64,000 nucleotides of DNA from Pagrus major (GCF_040436345.1 NC_133232.1:25946315-26010314); one strand, 5' to 3'; positions 1 through 11,520 are shown, counted from the first letter of the stretch. The notes: generated by a model not told the origin, from the letters alone. Numbers and translations: made by a program.

Positions 1-760
1 AATGATCCAGGACCAGAACGACAACCCTCCTCAGGTTCTGTACCCAGTCCAGACTGGTGGCTCTCTGGTGGCTGAAATGGTGCCTCGTTCAGCAGATGTG
101 GGCTATCTGGTGACTAAAGTGGTGGCTGTTGATGTGGACTCTGGACAGAATGCCTGGCTCTCCTATAAACTGCAGAAAGCCACAGACAGGGCGCTGTTTG
201 AAGTGGGCTTACAGAATGGAGAAATCAGAACTATCCGCCAGGTGACTGATAAAGATGCTGTGAAACAGAGACTGACTGTTATAGTGGAGGACAACGGGCA
301 GCCCTCTCGTTCAGCTACAGTCATTGTTAACGTGGCGGTGGCGGACAGCTTCCCTGAAGTGCTGTCGGAGTTCACTGACTTTCCTCACGACAAGGAGTAC
401 AATGACAACCTGACTTTTTACTTAGTGCTGGCTTTGGCTGTAGTGTCCTTCCTGTTCATCACGTGTTTAGTGGTTATTATATCAGTGAAAATCTACAGAT
501 GGAGACAGTCTCGCGTCCTGTATCACTCCAGTCTCCCTGTGATTCCATATTATCCACCACGTTACTCAGACACTTTGGGGACAGGGACTCTCCCACACGT
601 GTACAACTACGAGGTGTGCAGGACGACTGACTCCAGAAAGAGTGACATGAAATATATGCAGCCGATTAGTCAAAGTTTAGTGAGTGTGGAAGGAGCTGAG
701 ACTGATGCACCGCTGGTGGAAAAGCAACTGTCAGGCACCTGTTCTCAAATGTCAACTTTG
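1..760 (+). CDS. Exon A (partial, 5' cut): gamma-type clustered protocadherin variable exon, EC6-TM-tail
   Basis: Only the last 253 codons are present, read from base 2. They start in the EC5/EC6 linker (QDQNDNPP) and run through EC6, a TM helix at residues 140-162 of the fragment and a 91-residue tail ending CSQMSTL. The exon is taken to end at 760 because TTG|GTGAGT is a strong donor, leaving phase 0. The frame stays open past the donor to a stop near 916, which I regard as intronic read-through. The tail (MKYMQPISQSLVSVEG...) recalls mammalian gamma tails of the ADTLISQESCEKSEPLL kind and is shared only with exons B and C. The promoter and EC1-EC5 lie outside the window. Confidence 0.9.
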
Positions 761-969
761 GTGAGTGATATATTTAATCCTTCGTTCTCTGTTTACTTCC
801 TGTTCTGTTCTTCTTTTTCTCCTGTAGTATTTACAGTGACGTGCACGAGCACGGCTGTCTGTGACGCCTTAGGGTTACTGTCCGTGGTGCTGAAACGGTC
901 GATGGATTCATGTTGATGAATGAAACTTTCTTTACGTCTTGTAGTGAAAAGGATGCTCCACATTTCTAA

Positions 970-975
970 ATTAAA
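970..975 (+). terminator. Possible poly(A) signal ATTAAA in the 3' flank of exon A
   Basis: ATTAAA within TTTCTAAATTAAAGC. The equivalent position after exon B reads AATAAA (4359-4364), while after exon C it has degenerated to GTTAAA. It is meaningful only if exons A/B can end locally instead of splicing to constant exons, which is inference. Confidence 0.25.
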
Positions 976-1496
976 GCACTTCCATTACTCTGACAAACGA
1001 TACAATGTAAGAAATTAAAATACAAACACACTAACCGCAATGTGGTTGTTGTTTTTTGGCAGAAGCCACAACAGTTACACCCAACTCATTGTAAGTGTTA
1101 TCAAAAAATTATGATTTTGTTTTTTTTGTTTTTTTTTTTTTCATTACAAACCTGCTTTTTGACGTTTTGATTATATTAATATTCATTAGACTTTTTTCAG
1201 AAGCCCACAACTGTGCTGTAGTAAGACTTTATATACATTTTACAGGGTAAAACAAAACTTCTTTGACAACTGATAACAAAAGGACCAGAACAGACAATTT
1301 CACCTCACTCTTTTTTGTCTCGTTCATTGTATTTTTTCTTTGTTTCACATATGCTTTTTTGTTTAACACTGATCTTTGTTTACTTTAAAATGTATTATGT
1401 AGATTAAACTTGAATCTAAAACTATTGATAAAGTCTAAATATAACATTTAAACTGATCTCCATACTGTGCACATCACATACATTACCGTGGATGGG

Positions 1497-1518
1497 CTCT
1501 GAGCGCCGCTGTTGATAC
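1497..1518 (+). promoter_or_regulatory. CSE / CTCF-like promoter element of exon B
   Basis: Contains GAGCGCCGCTGTTGATAC, core CGCTGTTG, 227 bp before the ATG. Same variant as exons C and D. The box CCACCCCTTT follows at about 1557-1566. Confidence 0.8.
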
Positions 1519-1740
1519 ATCACTGACTAACAGTGTAAACCAGCAGTGCAGTGGTCCACCCCTTTAATGCATTTCAGTGTTTTACTGCTGAGAAAGAAGA
1601 CGGTCTGGCCCGTCGAGGTCTAACGTGTGGCGTTTCTCGCTGATTTTCTCAGCTGAAAACACCGTTAACTTTTGACTTTGTGGATTTAATGACACCAGTA
1701 TTTGATTGAAAGCGACCACTGCGTCTTTTCGTCTGGATTT

Positions 1741-4155
1741 ATGATGGATTTTTTGTGGATTTCCGCTCGCAGAGGCCGATGGCAAGCGCTGTTTGTCATT
1801 CTTTGTCTACTCAAGCTGAGCTCAGTGAGCGGACAGGCTCGGTATTCCGTACCGGAGGAGCAGGCAGAGGGATCTTTCGTCGGAAACATTGGTAGAGATT
1901 TGGGTTTGGATGTGGCGAGGCTCATATCAGGTAAAGCTCGTATCATTACAAAAGGAAGCCGACAGTACGTTGATTTAAACCGAGACAAAGGCACTCTTGT
2001 TATTAAAGAGCGAATCGACCGAGAAGAGCTGTGTGGGAAGACGACGCCCTGTAGCTTCAGTTTCGAGGTCATTTTGGAAAATCCGATCCAGCTTTATCGT
2101 GTAACAGTGGAGGTAATAGATATAAACGATAACAGTCCGTCGTTCCCAAAAGATGAGATCAGTTTGAAAATTGCAGAAAGTGTTGCACCAGGTGCTCGTT
2201 TCTCACTAGAGAGTGCAGACGACCCTGATGTTGGTAATAATGACATAAAAAAATACACACTGAAACCATCAGATCATTTCAAATTGGAAGTACAGAATCA
2301 GCCTGATGGAGGAACATTTATCGAAATGGTTTTACAAAACCCGTTAGACCGAGAGAAAGAGGAGACTCACACACTGGTGCTGCTCGCTTCAGATGGAGGG
2401 GAGCCACACAGATCAGGGACGGTGCGTATTCACATCACTGTGCTGGATGCTAACGATAATGCGCCAGTGTGTAGCCAGCCTGTTTATAAAGCTGATGTGA
2501 AGGAGAACTCTGCTGTAGGATCAGTGGTCACCACTGTCAGTGCAAATGATGCAGATAAAGGAGTTAATGGTGAAGTGACTTATTCTATAGGTCATGTCGC
2601 CAAAGAGACAAAGCAGCTGTTTGAAGTAAATGTGAACACTGGAGAGATTAAAGTTGCAGGTAAACTGGATTATGAAAAGTCTAAAGTGTATCAATTAAAC
2701 GTCAAGGCAAGTGACCACAGTGGATATACCGACACGTGCAAAGTTAATATTCAAATAATTGATGAGAATGACAACGTCCCTACAATTCAGCTTATGTCAT
2801 TTTCTAACTCGATATCCGAGGATTCTCCTCCAGGTACAACTATAGCTGTTGTTAACGTTGATGATGAAGACTCTGATGGTAACGGTGTCGTCAAGTGCTC
2901 CATTAACTCTGACGTACCTTTCAAAATCGAGTCTTCATTAACAGGATATTACACTATAGTAACAGAGGACTTCTTAGACAGAGAAAGTATTCCTGAGTAC
3001 AATATCACCATCACCGTCTCTGACCAAGGCTCTCCTCCTCTGTCTAGCAGTAAAAACATCAATGTTAAAGTGTCTGACGTGAATGACAGCCCACCAAAGT
3101 TTGATCAGTCAGAATATAGTAAGACTGTACCAGAGAACAACTCTCCTGGATTTTCAGTGTTTGCTGTCAGTGCTACTGATGCAGACTGGGGCCAAAACGC
3201 TCGAGTTTCTTACTTTCTGCAGGAGAAAGAGATTAATGGAGCTGCTGTGTCTTCGTTAGTGTCAGTAAATTCCGAAAATGGCGTCATTCATGCAGTGAGG
3301 TCGTTTGATTATGAGCAAATCAAGTGGTTTGATTTTAACGTGACTGCTCGCGATGCTGGATCCCCTCCTCTGAGCTCAGTGGCTACAGTCAGAATAATAG
3401 TCCAGGACCAGAACGACAACCCCCCTCAGGTTCTGTACCCAGTCCAGACTGGTGGCTCTCTGGTGGCTGAAATGGTGCCTCGTTCCGCAGATGTGGGCTA
3501 CCTGGTGACTAAAGTGGTGGCTGTTGATGTGGACTCTGGACAGAATGCCTGGCTCTCCTATAAACTGCAGAAAGCCACAGACAGGGCGCTGTTTGAAGTG
3601 GGCTTACAGAATGGAGAAATCAGAACTATCCGCCAGGTGACTGATAAAGATGCTGTGAAACAGAGACTGACTGTTTTAGTGGAGGACAACGGGCAGCCCT
3701 CTCGTTCAGCTACAGTCATTGTTAACGTGGCGGTGGCGGACAGCTTCCCTGAAGTGCTGTCGGAGTTCACTGACTTTCCTCACGACAAGGAGTACAATGA
3801 CAACCTGACTTTTTACTTAGTGCTGGCTTTGGCTGTAGTGTCCTTCCTGTTCATCACGTGTTTAGTGGTTATTATATCAGTGAAAATCTACAGATGGAGA
3901 CAGTCTCGCGTTCTGTATCACTCCAGTCTCCCTGTGATTCCGTATTATCCTCCACGTTACTCTGACACTTTGGGGACAGGGACTCTCCCACACGTGTACA
4001 ACTACGAGGTGTGCAGGACGACTGACTCCAGAAAGAGTGACATGAAATATATGCAGCCGATCAGTCAAAGTTTAGTGAGTGTGGAAGGAGCTGAGCCTGA
4101 TGCAGCGCTGGTGGAAAAGCAACTGTCAGGCACCTGTTCTCAAATGTCAACTTTG
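1741..4155 (+). CDS. Exon B: gamma-type clustered protocadherin variable exon (805 codons)
   Basis: First complete exon and the reference for the window. The protein is a single-pass adhesion receptor. Signal peptide about 1-31 (hydrophobic ALFVILCLLKL), six EC repeats with DxNDN/DRE calcium motifs, an EC1 Cys-x5-Cys pair (LCGKTTPC) typical of clustered protocadherins, EC6 from about residue 560, TM 692-714, tail 715-805. In the family EC1-EC4 mediate trans-homophilic binding and EC6 cis dimers. The start is the first in-frame ATG (1741; 1744 is also ATG); a longer frame begins only at a TTG. Donor TTG|GTGAGT, phase 0. Tail is of the MKYMQP type with GAEPDAALVEKQL, two changes from A and C. 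EC6 has VLVEDNGQ where nearly all others have VIVEDNGQ. Confidence 0.95.
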
Positions 4156-4358
4156 GTGAGTGATATATTTAATCCTTCGTTCTCTGTTTATTTCTTGTTC
4201 TGGTAATCTTTTCTCCTGTATTATTTACAGTGACGTGCACGAGCACGGCTGTCTATGACGTCATAGTGTCACTGACCATGGTGCTGAAACGGTCGATGGA
4301 TTCATGTTGATGTAACTTTCTTTACGTCTTGTAGTAAAAAGGATGCTCTACATTTCTA

Positions 4359-4364
4359 AATAAA
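4359..4364 (+). terminator. Possible poly(A) signal AATAAA in the 3' flank of exon B
   Basis: Canonical AATAAA about 130 nt after the candidate acceptor at 4230. See the mini-intron finding; use is not demonstrated. Confidence 0.3.
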
Positions 4365-4846
4365 AACACTTCCATTACTCTGACAACGATACAATGTGAG
4401 AAGTAAAAATACATTCACACTAACCGCAGTGTGGTTGTTGTTTTTGGCAGAAGCCACAACAGTTACACTCAAACTCACTGGAAGTGGCATCAATAATTAT
4501 GAAGTTTTATTTTGTATTTTTTAAAATACAAACCGGCTTTTTGACGTTTCATTAGATCTATTTCAGAAACCCACAATTGTGCTGTAGTAAGAACTTTATA
4601 TACATTTAACTTATTTGACGAATGATAACAAAAGGACCAGAACAGACACTTTCACCTCACTCATTGTCTCTTGCCCATGCCATTTTTCTTTATTTCAAAT
4701 GTGCTTATCGGTTAAACATTAATCTTTGTTTACTTTAAAATGTTTTCTGTAGATTACACTTGAATCTAAAACCATTTATGAAGTTTGAATATAACATTTA
4801 AACTGATCTCCATACTGTGCACATCACATACATTACCGTGGATGGG

Positions 4847-4868
4847 CTCTGAGCGCCGCTGTTGATAC
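4847..4868 (+). promoter_or_regulatory. CSE / CTCF-like promoter element of exon C
   Basis: GAGCGCCGCTGTTGATAC, identical in the core to exon B's element and in a flank conserved for about 100 bp on both sides. Confidence 0.8.
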
Positions 4869-5090
4869 ATCACTGACTAACAGTGTAAACCAGCAGTGCA
4901 GTGGTCCACCCCTTTAATGCATTTCAGTGTTTTACTGCCGAGAAAGAAGACGGTCTGGCCCGTCGAGGTCTAACGTGTGGCGTTTCTCGTTTATTTTCTC
5001 AGCTGAAAACACCTTTACCTTTTCACTTTGTGGATTTAATGATACCAGTTTTTCATTGAAAGCGATCACTGCGTCTGTTCGTCTGGATTT

Positions 5091-7505
5091 ATGATGGATT
5101 GTTTGTGGATTTCCGCTCGCAGAGGCCGATGGCAAGCGCTGTTTGTCATTCTTTGTCTTCTCAAGCTGAGCTCAGTGAGCGGACAGGCTCGGTATTCCGT
5201 ACCGGAGGAGCAGGCAGAGGGATCTTTCGTCGGAAACATTGGTAGAGATTTGGGTTTGGATGTGGCGAGGCTCATATCAGGTAAAGCTCGTATTATTACA
5301 AAAGGAAGCCGACAGTACGTTGATTTAAACCGAGACAAAGGCACTCTTGTTATTAAAGAGCGAATCGACCGAGAAGAGCTGTGTGGGAAGACGACGCCCT
5401 GTAGCTTCAGTTTCGAGGTCATTTTGGAAAATCCGATCCAGCTTTATCGTGTAACAGTGGAGGTAATAGACATCAACGATAACAGTCCGTCTTTCCCAAA
5501 GGATGAGATTAGTTTGAAGATAGCTGAAAGTGTTGCAACAGGGACTCGATTCTCACTAGAGAGTGCTGAGGACCCTGATGTTGGTGTTAATGATATTCAA
5601 AAATACACACTTAAACCGTCCGATAATTTTAAATTGGAAGTACAGAGTCAGCCTGATGGAGAAAAAATAATCGAAATGGTTTTACAAAACCCGTTAGACC
5701 GAGAGAAAGAGGAGACTCACACACTGGTGCTGCTCGCTTCAGATGGAGGGGAGCCACACAGATCAGGGACGGTGCGTATTCACATCACTGTGCTGGATGC
5801 TAACGATAATGCGCCAGTGTGTAGCCAGCCTGTTTATAAAGCTGATGTGAAGGAGAACTCTGCTGTAGGATCAGTGGTCACCACTGTCAGTGCAAATGAT
5901 GCAGATAAAGGAGTTAACGGTGAAGTGACTTATTCTATAGGTCATGTCGCCAAAGAGACAAAGCAGCTGTTTGAAGTAAATGTTAAGACTGGGGAAATTA
6001 AAGTTGCAGGTAAACTTGATTATGAAAAGTCTAAAATGTATCAATTAAATGTCCAGGCTAGTGACCATGGTGGATATACAGATAAGTGCAAAGTTATTAT
6101 TCAGATAATTGACGAGAATGACAACGTCCCTACAATTCAGCTTATGTCATTTTCTAACTCGATATCCGAGGATTCTCCTCCAGGTACAACTATAGCTGTT
6201 GTTAACGTTGATGATGAAGACTCTGATGGTAACGGTGTCGTCAAGTGCTCCATTAACTCTGACGTGCCTTTCAAAATCGAGTCTTCATTAACAGGATATT
6301 ACACTATAGTAACAGAGGACTTCTTAGACAGAGAAAGTATTCCTGAGTATAATATTACCATCACCGTCTCTGACCAAGGCTCTCCTCCTCTGTCGAGCAG
6401 TAAAAACATCAATGTTAAAGTGTCTGACGTGAATGACAGCCCACCAAAGTTTGATCAGTCAGAATATAGTAAGACTGTACCAGAAAACAACTCTCCTGGA
6501 TTTTCAGTGTTTACTGTCAGTGCTAGTGATGCAGACTGGGGCCAAAACGCTCGAGTTTCTTACTTTCTGCAGGAGAAACAGATTAATGGGGCTGCTGTGT
6601 CTTCGTTAGTGTCAGTAAATTCCGAAAATGGCGTCATTCATGCAGTGAGGTCATTTGATTATGAGCAAATCAAGTGGTTTGAGTTTAACGTGACTGCTCG
6701 CGATGCTGGATCCCCTCCTCTGAGCTCAGTGGCTACAGTCAAAATAATGATCCAGGACCAGAACGACAACCCCCCTCAGGTTCTGTACCCGGTCCAGACT
6801 GGTGGCTCTCTGGTGGCTGAAATGGTGCCTCGTTCAGCAGATGTGGGCTACCTGGTGACTAAAGTGGTGGCTGTTGATGTGGACTCTGGACAGAATGCCT
6901 GGCTCTCCTATAAACTGCAGAAAGCCACAGACAGGGCGCTGTTTGAAGTGGGCTTACAGAATGGAGAAATCAGAACTATCCGCCAGGTGACTGATAAAGA
7001 TGCTGTGAAACAGAGACTGACTGTTATAGTGGAGGACAACGGGCAGCCCTCTCGTTCAGCTACAGTCATTGTTAACGTGGCGGTGGCGGACAGCTTCCCT
7101 GAAGTGCTGTCGGAGTTCACTGACTTTCCTCACGACAAGGAGTACAATGACAACCTGACTTTTTACTTAGTGCTGGCTTTGGCTGTAGTGTCCTTCCTCT
7201 TCATCACGTGTTTAGTGGTTATTATATCAGTGAAAATCTACAGATGGAGACAGTCTCGCGTCCTGTATCACTCCAGTCTCCCTGTGATTCCATATTATCC
7301 ACCACGTTACTCAGACACTTTGGGGACAGGGACTCTCCCACACGTGTACAACTACGAGGTGTGCAGGACGACTGACTCCAGAAAGAGTGACATGAAATAT
7401 ATGCAGCCGATGAGTCAAAGTTTAGTGAGTGTGGAAGGAGCTGAGACTGATGCACCGCTGGTGGAAAAGCAACTGTCAGGCACCTGTTCTCAAATGTCAA
7501 CTTTG
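5091..7505 (+). CDS. Exon C: gamma-type clustered protocadherin variable exon (805 codons)
   Basis: Tandem duplicate of exon B, 3350 bp downstream, same length. Start ATG 5091 aligns with B's 1741; no in-frame ATG lies upstream. The EC1 protein sequence is essentially the same as B; the clearest differences are in EC2 (SVATGTRFSLESAEDPDVGV, DIQKYTLKPSDNF, DGEKIIEM) and a few sites in EC3. TM 692-714; tail MKYMQPMSQSLVSVEG...CSQMSTL, with M for I relative to A and B. Donor TTG|GTGAGT at 7505, phase 0. Confidence 0.95.
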
Positions 7506-8472
7506 GTGAGTGATATATTTAATCCTTCGTTCTCTGTTTACTTCTTGTTCTTGTAATCTTTTCTCCTGTATTATTTACAGTGACGTGCACGAGCACGGCT
7601 GTCTGTGACGCCATAGTGTCTCTGTCCATGGTACTGAAACGGTCGATGGATCCATGTTGATGTAACTTACTTTCCGTCTTGTAGTAAAAGGACGCTCTAT
7701 TTGTCTAAGTTAAAACACTACCATTACTCTGACAACGATACAATGTAAGAAATTAAAATACATTCACACTAACCGTAATGTGGTTGTTGTTTTTGGCAGA
7801 AGCCACAACAGTTACACTCAATTCATTGGAAGTGGCATCAATAATTGTGAAGTTTTGTTGTTTGTTTTTTTTCATTACAAACCTGCTTTGTGACGTTTTG
7901 ATTTTATTAATATTCATTAGAGTTTTTTTCATGAACCCACAATTGTGCTGTAGTAAGACTTTATATACATTTTACAGGGTAAAACAAAACTTCTTTGACA
8001 ACTGATAACAAAAGGACCAGGACAGACAATTTCACCTCACTCTTTTTTGTCTCGTTCATTGTATTTTTTCTTTGTTTCACATATGCTTTTTTGTTTAACA
8101 CTGATCTTTGTTTATTTTTACATGTGTTCTGTAGATTAAACTTAAATCTAAAACTATTTATGAAGTTTGAATATAACATTTAAACTGATCTCCATACTGT
8201 GCACATCACATACATTACCGTGGATGGGCTCTGAGCGCCGCTGTTGATACATCACTGACTAACAGTGTAAACCAGCAGTGCAGTGGTCCACCCCTTTAAT
8301 GCGTTTCAGTGTTTTACTGCTGAGAAAGAAGACGGTCTGGCCTGTCGAGGTCTAACGTGTGGCGTTTCTCGTTTATTTTCTCAGCTGAAATCCCGTTTAC
8401 CTTTTCACTTTGTGGATTTAATGACACCAGTTTTTGATTGAAAGCGATCACTGCGTCTTTTCGTCTGGATTT
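7506..8472 (+). other. Spacer C-D: candidate mini-intron, CSE promoter
   Basis: GTGAGT to TTTACAG spans 7506-7580 (75 nt). The poly(A)-signal position seen after A and B is lost here. The rest is AT-rich, with small chance frames on both strands. CSE at 8229. No RE1. Confidence 0.75.
8229..8250 (+). promoter_or_regulatory. CSE / CTCF-like promoter element of exon D
   Basis: GAGCGCCGCTGTTGATAC, same variant as B and C, which places D's promoter in the A-D array although its tail is not of that type. Confidence 0.8.
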
Positions 8473-10893
8473 ATGATGGATTGTTTGTGGATTTCCGCTC
8501 GCAGAGGCCGATGGCAAGCGCTGTTTGTCATTCTTTGTCTACTAAAGCTGAGCTCAGTGAGCGGACAGGCTCGGTATTCCGTACCGGAGGAGCAGGCAGA
8601 GGGATCTTTCGTCGGAAACATTGGTAGAGATTTGGGTTTGGATGTGGCGAGGCTCATATCAGGTAAAGCTCGTATCATTACAAAAGGAAGCCGACAGTAC
8701 GTTGATTTAAACCGAGACAAAGGCACTCTTGTTATTAAAGAGCGAATCGACCGAGAAGAGCTGTGTGGGAAGACGACGCCCTGTAGCTTCAGTTTCGAGG
8801 TCATTTTGGAAAATCCAATCCAGCTTTATCGTGTAACAGTGGAGGTAATAGACATCAACGATAACAGTCCGTCGTTTCCAAAGGATGAAATACATCTTAA
8901 TATTGCTGAAAATGCTGCAGCAGGGACTCGTTTCTCACTAGAGAGTGCAGACGACCCCGATGTTGGTGTTAATGATATTAAAAAATACACACTTAAACCA
9001 TCAGATAATTTCAAATTGGAAGTACAGAGTCAGCCTGATGGAGGAGCATTTATCGAAATGGTTTTACAAAACCCGTTAGACCGAGAGAAAGAGGAGACTC
9101 ACACACTGGTGCTGCTCGCTTCAGATGGAGGGGAGCCACACAGATCAGGGACGGTGCGTATTCACATCACTGTGCTGGATGCTAACGATAATGCGCCAGT
9201 GTGTAGCCAGCCTGTTTATAAAGCTGATGTGAAGGAGAACTCTGCTGTAGGATCAGTGGTCACCACTGTCAGTGCAAATGATGCAGATAAAGGAGTTAAT
9301 GCTGAAGTGACTTATTCTATAGGACATGTAGCCAAAGAGACAAAGCAGCTGTTTGAAGTAAATGTTAAGACTGGAGAGATTAAAGTTGCAGGTAAACTGG
9401 ATTATGAAAAGTCTAAAATGTATCAATTAAATGTCAAGGCCAGTGACCACGGGGGATTTACAGACACGTGTAAAGTTAATATTCAAATAATTGACGAGAA
9501 TGACAACGTCCCTACAATTCAGCTTATGTCATTTTCTAACTCCATATCCGAGGATTCTCCTCCAGGTACAACTATAGCTGTTGTTAACGTTGATGATGAA
9601 GACTCTGATGGTAACGGTGTCGTCAAGTGCTCCATTAACTCTGACGTACCCTTCAAAATCGAGTCTTCATTAACAGGATATTACACTATAGTAACAGAGG
9701 ACTTCTTAGACAGAGAAAGTACTCCTGAGTATAATATCACCATCACCGTCTCTGACCAAGGCTCTCCTCCTCTGTCTAGCAGTAAAAGCATCAATGTTAA
9801 AGTGTCTGACGTGAATGACAGCCCACCAAAGTTTGATCAGTCAGAATATAGTAAGACTGTACCAGAGAACAACTCTCCTGGATTGTCAGTGTTTACTGTC
9901 AGTGCTACTGATGCAGACTGGGGCCAAAACGCTCGAGTTTCTTACTTTCTGCAGGAGAAAGAGATTAATGGAGCTGCTGTGTCTTCGTTAGTGTCTGTAA
10001 ATTCCGAAAATGGCGTCATTCATGCAGTGAGGTCGTTTGATTATGAGCAAATCAAGTGGTTTGAGTTTAACGTGACTGCTCGCGATGCTGGATCCCCTCC
10101 TCTGAGCTCAGTGGCTACAGTCAGAATAATAGTCCAGGACCAGAATGACAACCCTCCTCAGGTTCTGTACCCAGTCCAGACTGGTGGCTCTCTGGTGGCT
10201 GAAATGGTGCCTCGTTCAGCAGATGTGGGCTACCTGGTGACTAAAGTGGTGGCTGTTGATGTGGACTCTGGACAGAATGCTTGGCTCTCCTACAAACTGC
10301 AGAAAGCCACAGACAGGGCGCTGTTTGAAGTGGGCTTACAGAATGGAGAAATCAGAACTATCCGCCAGGTGACTGATAAAGATGCTGTGAAACAGAGACT
10401 GACTGTTATAGTGGAGGACAACGGGCAGCCCTCTCGTTCAGCTACAGTCATTGTGAACGTGGCGGTGGCGGACAGCTTCCCTGAAGTGCTGTCGGAGTTC
10501 ACTGACTTTCCTCACGACAAGGAGTACAATGACAACCTGACTTTTTACTTAGTGCTGGCTTTGGCTGTAGTGTCCTTCCTGTTCATCACGTGTTTAGTGG
10601 TTATTATATCAGTGAAAATCTACAGATGGAGACAGTCTCGCGTCCTGTATCACTCCAGTCTCCCTGTGATTCCATATTATCCTCCACGTTACTCAGACAC
10701 TTTGGGGACAGGGACTCTCCCACACGTGTACAACTACGAGGTGTGCAGGACAACTGACTCCAGAAAGAGTGACTGTAAGTTCGGCAGAGCTGGTAGTCAG
10801 AACGTGTTGATAATGGACCCCAGTTCTACAGGGACGATGCAGCGGATACAGAGTGAGAAGAGCATCCTGGACGAACCAGACTCTCCTCTAGAG
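8473..10893 (+). CDS. Exon D: chimeric gamma-type protocadherin variable exon (807 codons)
   Basis: Promoter, EC1 (QARYSVPEEQAEGS) and EC3-EC6 are of the B/C type, but after TTDSRKSD the tail becomes CKFGRAGSQNVLIMDP..., the version used by exons E-S. TM 692-714, tail 715-807. The start ATG 8473 corresponds to B 1741; the frame upstream opens only at TTG. EC2 differs from B and C (HLNIAENAAAGTRF). Donor GAG|GTGGGT, phase 0, so the exon remains compatible with the same downstream acceptor. The 3' flank is unrelated to the A-C flanks and carries an expanded RE1, so the exchange included non-coding DNA. Confidence 0.95.
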
Positions 10894-11015
10894 GTGGGTT
10901 ATTTTGTCCATCATCCTCCTTAACAAACCTTCAATGCATTATTCATATTGTATTTTCTGGATCACAAATATGACTTGGTTTTGTGGTTTGTGTCACTGCC
11001 TTCTCAGAGAGCATC

Positions 11016-11043
11016 TTCAGCACCATGCGTGGTGGACAGCTCC
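11016..11043 (+). promoter_or_regulatory. Expanded RE1/NRSE-like site
   Basis: Left half TTCAGCACC and right half GGACAGCTCC are separated by 9 nt instead of the canonical 2. Non-canonical RE1s with half-sites spread apart by several extra bases are known to bind REST. Confidence 0.6.
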
Positions 11044-11520
11044 TCTTTGAATTGTATCATTTCACTGAAGTTTGAAAAAGTAATTAAGGAGAATGAACAT
11101 CTTTCCCAGAACTACTCTGATGCCTTTAAGTGTTACCTACCTGTGATGCTGTCTGCACTTGATGAGTTGTTTGTGTCTTTTGTAATTAGAAAATATCCGT
11201 AGACTTTGTGCTTCCTTCAAAGCGTTTTTCTTTTTTTTGGTGGAGAACGAAAGCAAATTTAATAGTATAATGAAAGCGTGTTTGCAGTGAGCAACATCGT
11301 GGCATAGCAGCATTTTGCTCTTCCACTTGATCTCTTCCCTTTATTTAAACACCTGTATAAGCTGCTTTTTGTATGTCTGTATAGCTATATTAACACAACA
11401 CACGTGCACTCATTGAAGTAAACATCAATCCACACGTTAGCCACACTCTCTTTGCTACTATTCAAAGATGATATTTCCCCCCTTTTCTTTACTCACAGCA
11501 CTTGTCATTTTACCATTGGA

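Larger units (their letters stand above)
761..1740 (+). other. Spacer A-B: candidate mini-intron, poly(A) signal, CSE promoter
   Basis: The spacer opens with a 76-nt stretch bounded by GTGAGT and a pyrimidine-rich TTTACAG (761-836). A possible ATTAAA poly(A) signal sits at 970-975, followed by AT- and T-rich sequence (T tract near 1119-1140) and the exon B promoter. It is alignable by eye to spacers B-C and C-D. No RE1 site was found. Confidence 0.75.
4156..5090 (+). other. Spacer B-C: candidate mini-intron, poly(A) signal, CSE promoter
   Basis: Same order as spacer A-B: GTGAGT to TTTACAG (4156-4230, 75 nt), AATAAA at 4359-4364, AT-rich middle, CSE at 4847. No RE1 site and no further gene seen. 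Confidence 0.75.

Noticed and set aside
761-916. Read-through coding beyond the exon A donor
   Set aside because: Sequence after GTGAGT looks intronic and the extension is not conserved between A, B and C.
1195-1215. TTCAGAAGCCCACAACTG and its copies in spacers A-D as RE1
   Set aside because: Left half only; GGACAG half absent in all copies.
1702-1740. N-terminal extension of exon B (and D, E, F, H, I, J, O, P, Q) from TTG or GTG
   Set aside because: These codons are not expected starts in a vertebrate mRNA; in each case a good ATG just before the signal peptide exists.
10290-10502. A 70-residue antisense open frame that recurs inside EC6 of nearly every exon
   Set aside because: It exists only because EC6 DNA is homogenised; it has no separate promoter or family match and is a shadow of the sense exon.
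10948-11202. An 84-codon frame in spacer D-E
   Set aside because: Covers an RE1, has no recognisable domain and no duplicate counterpart.
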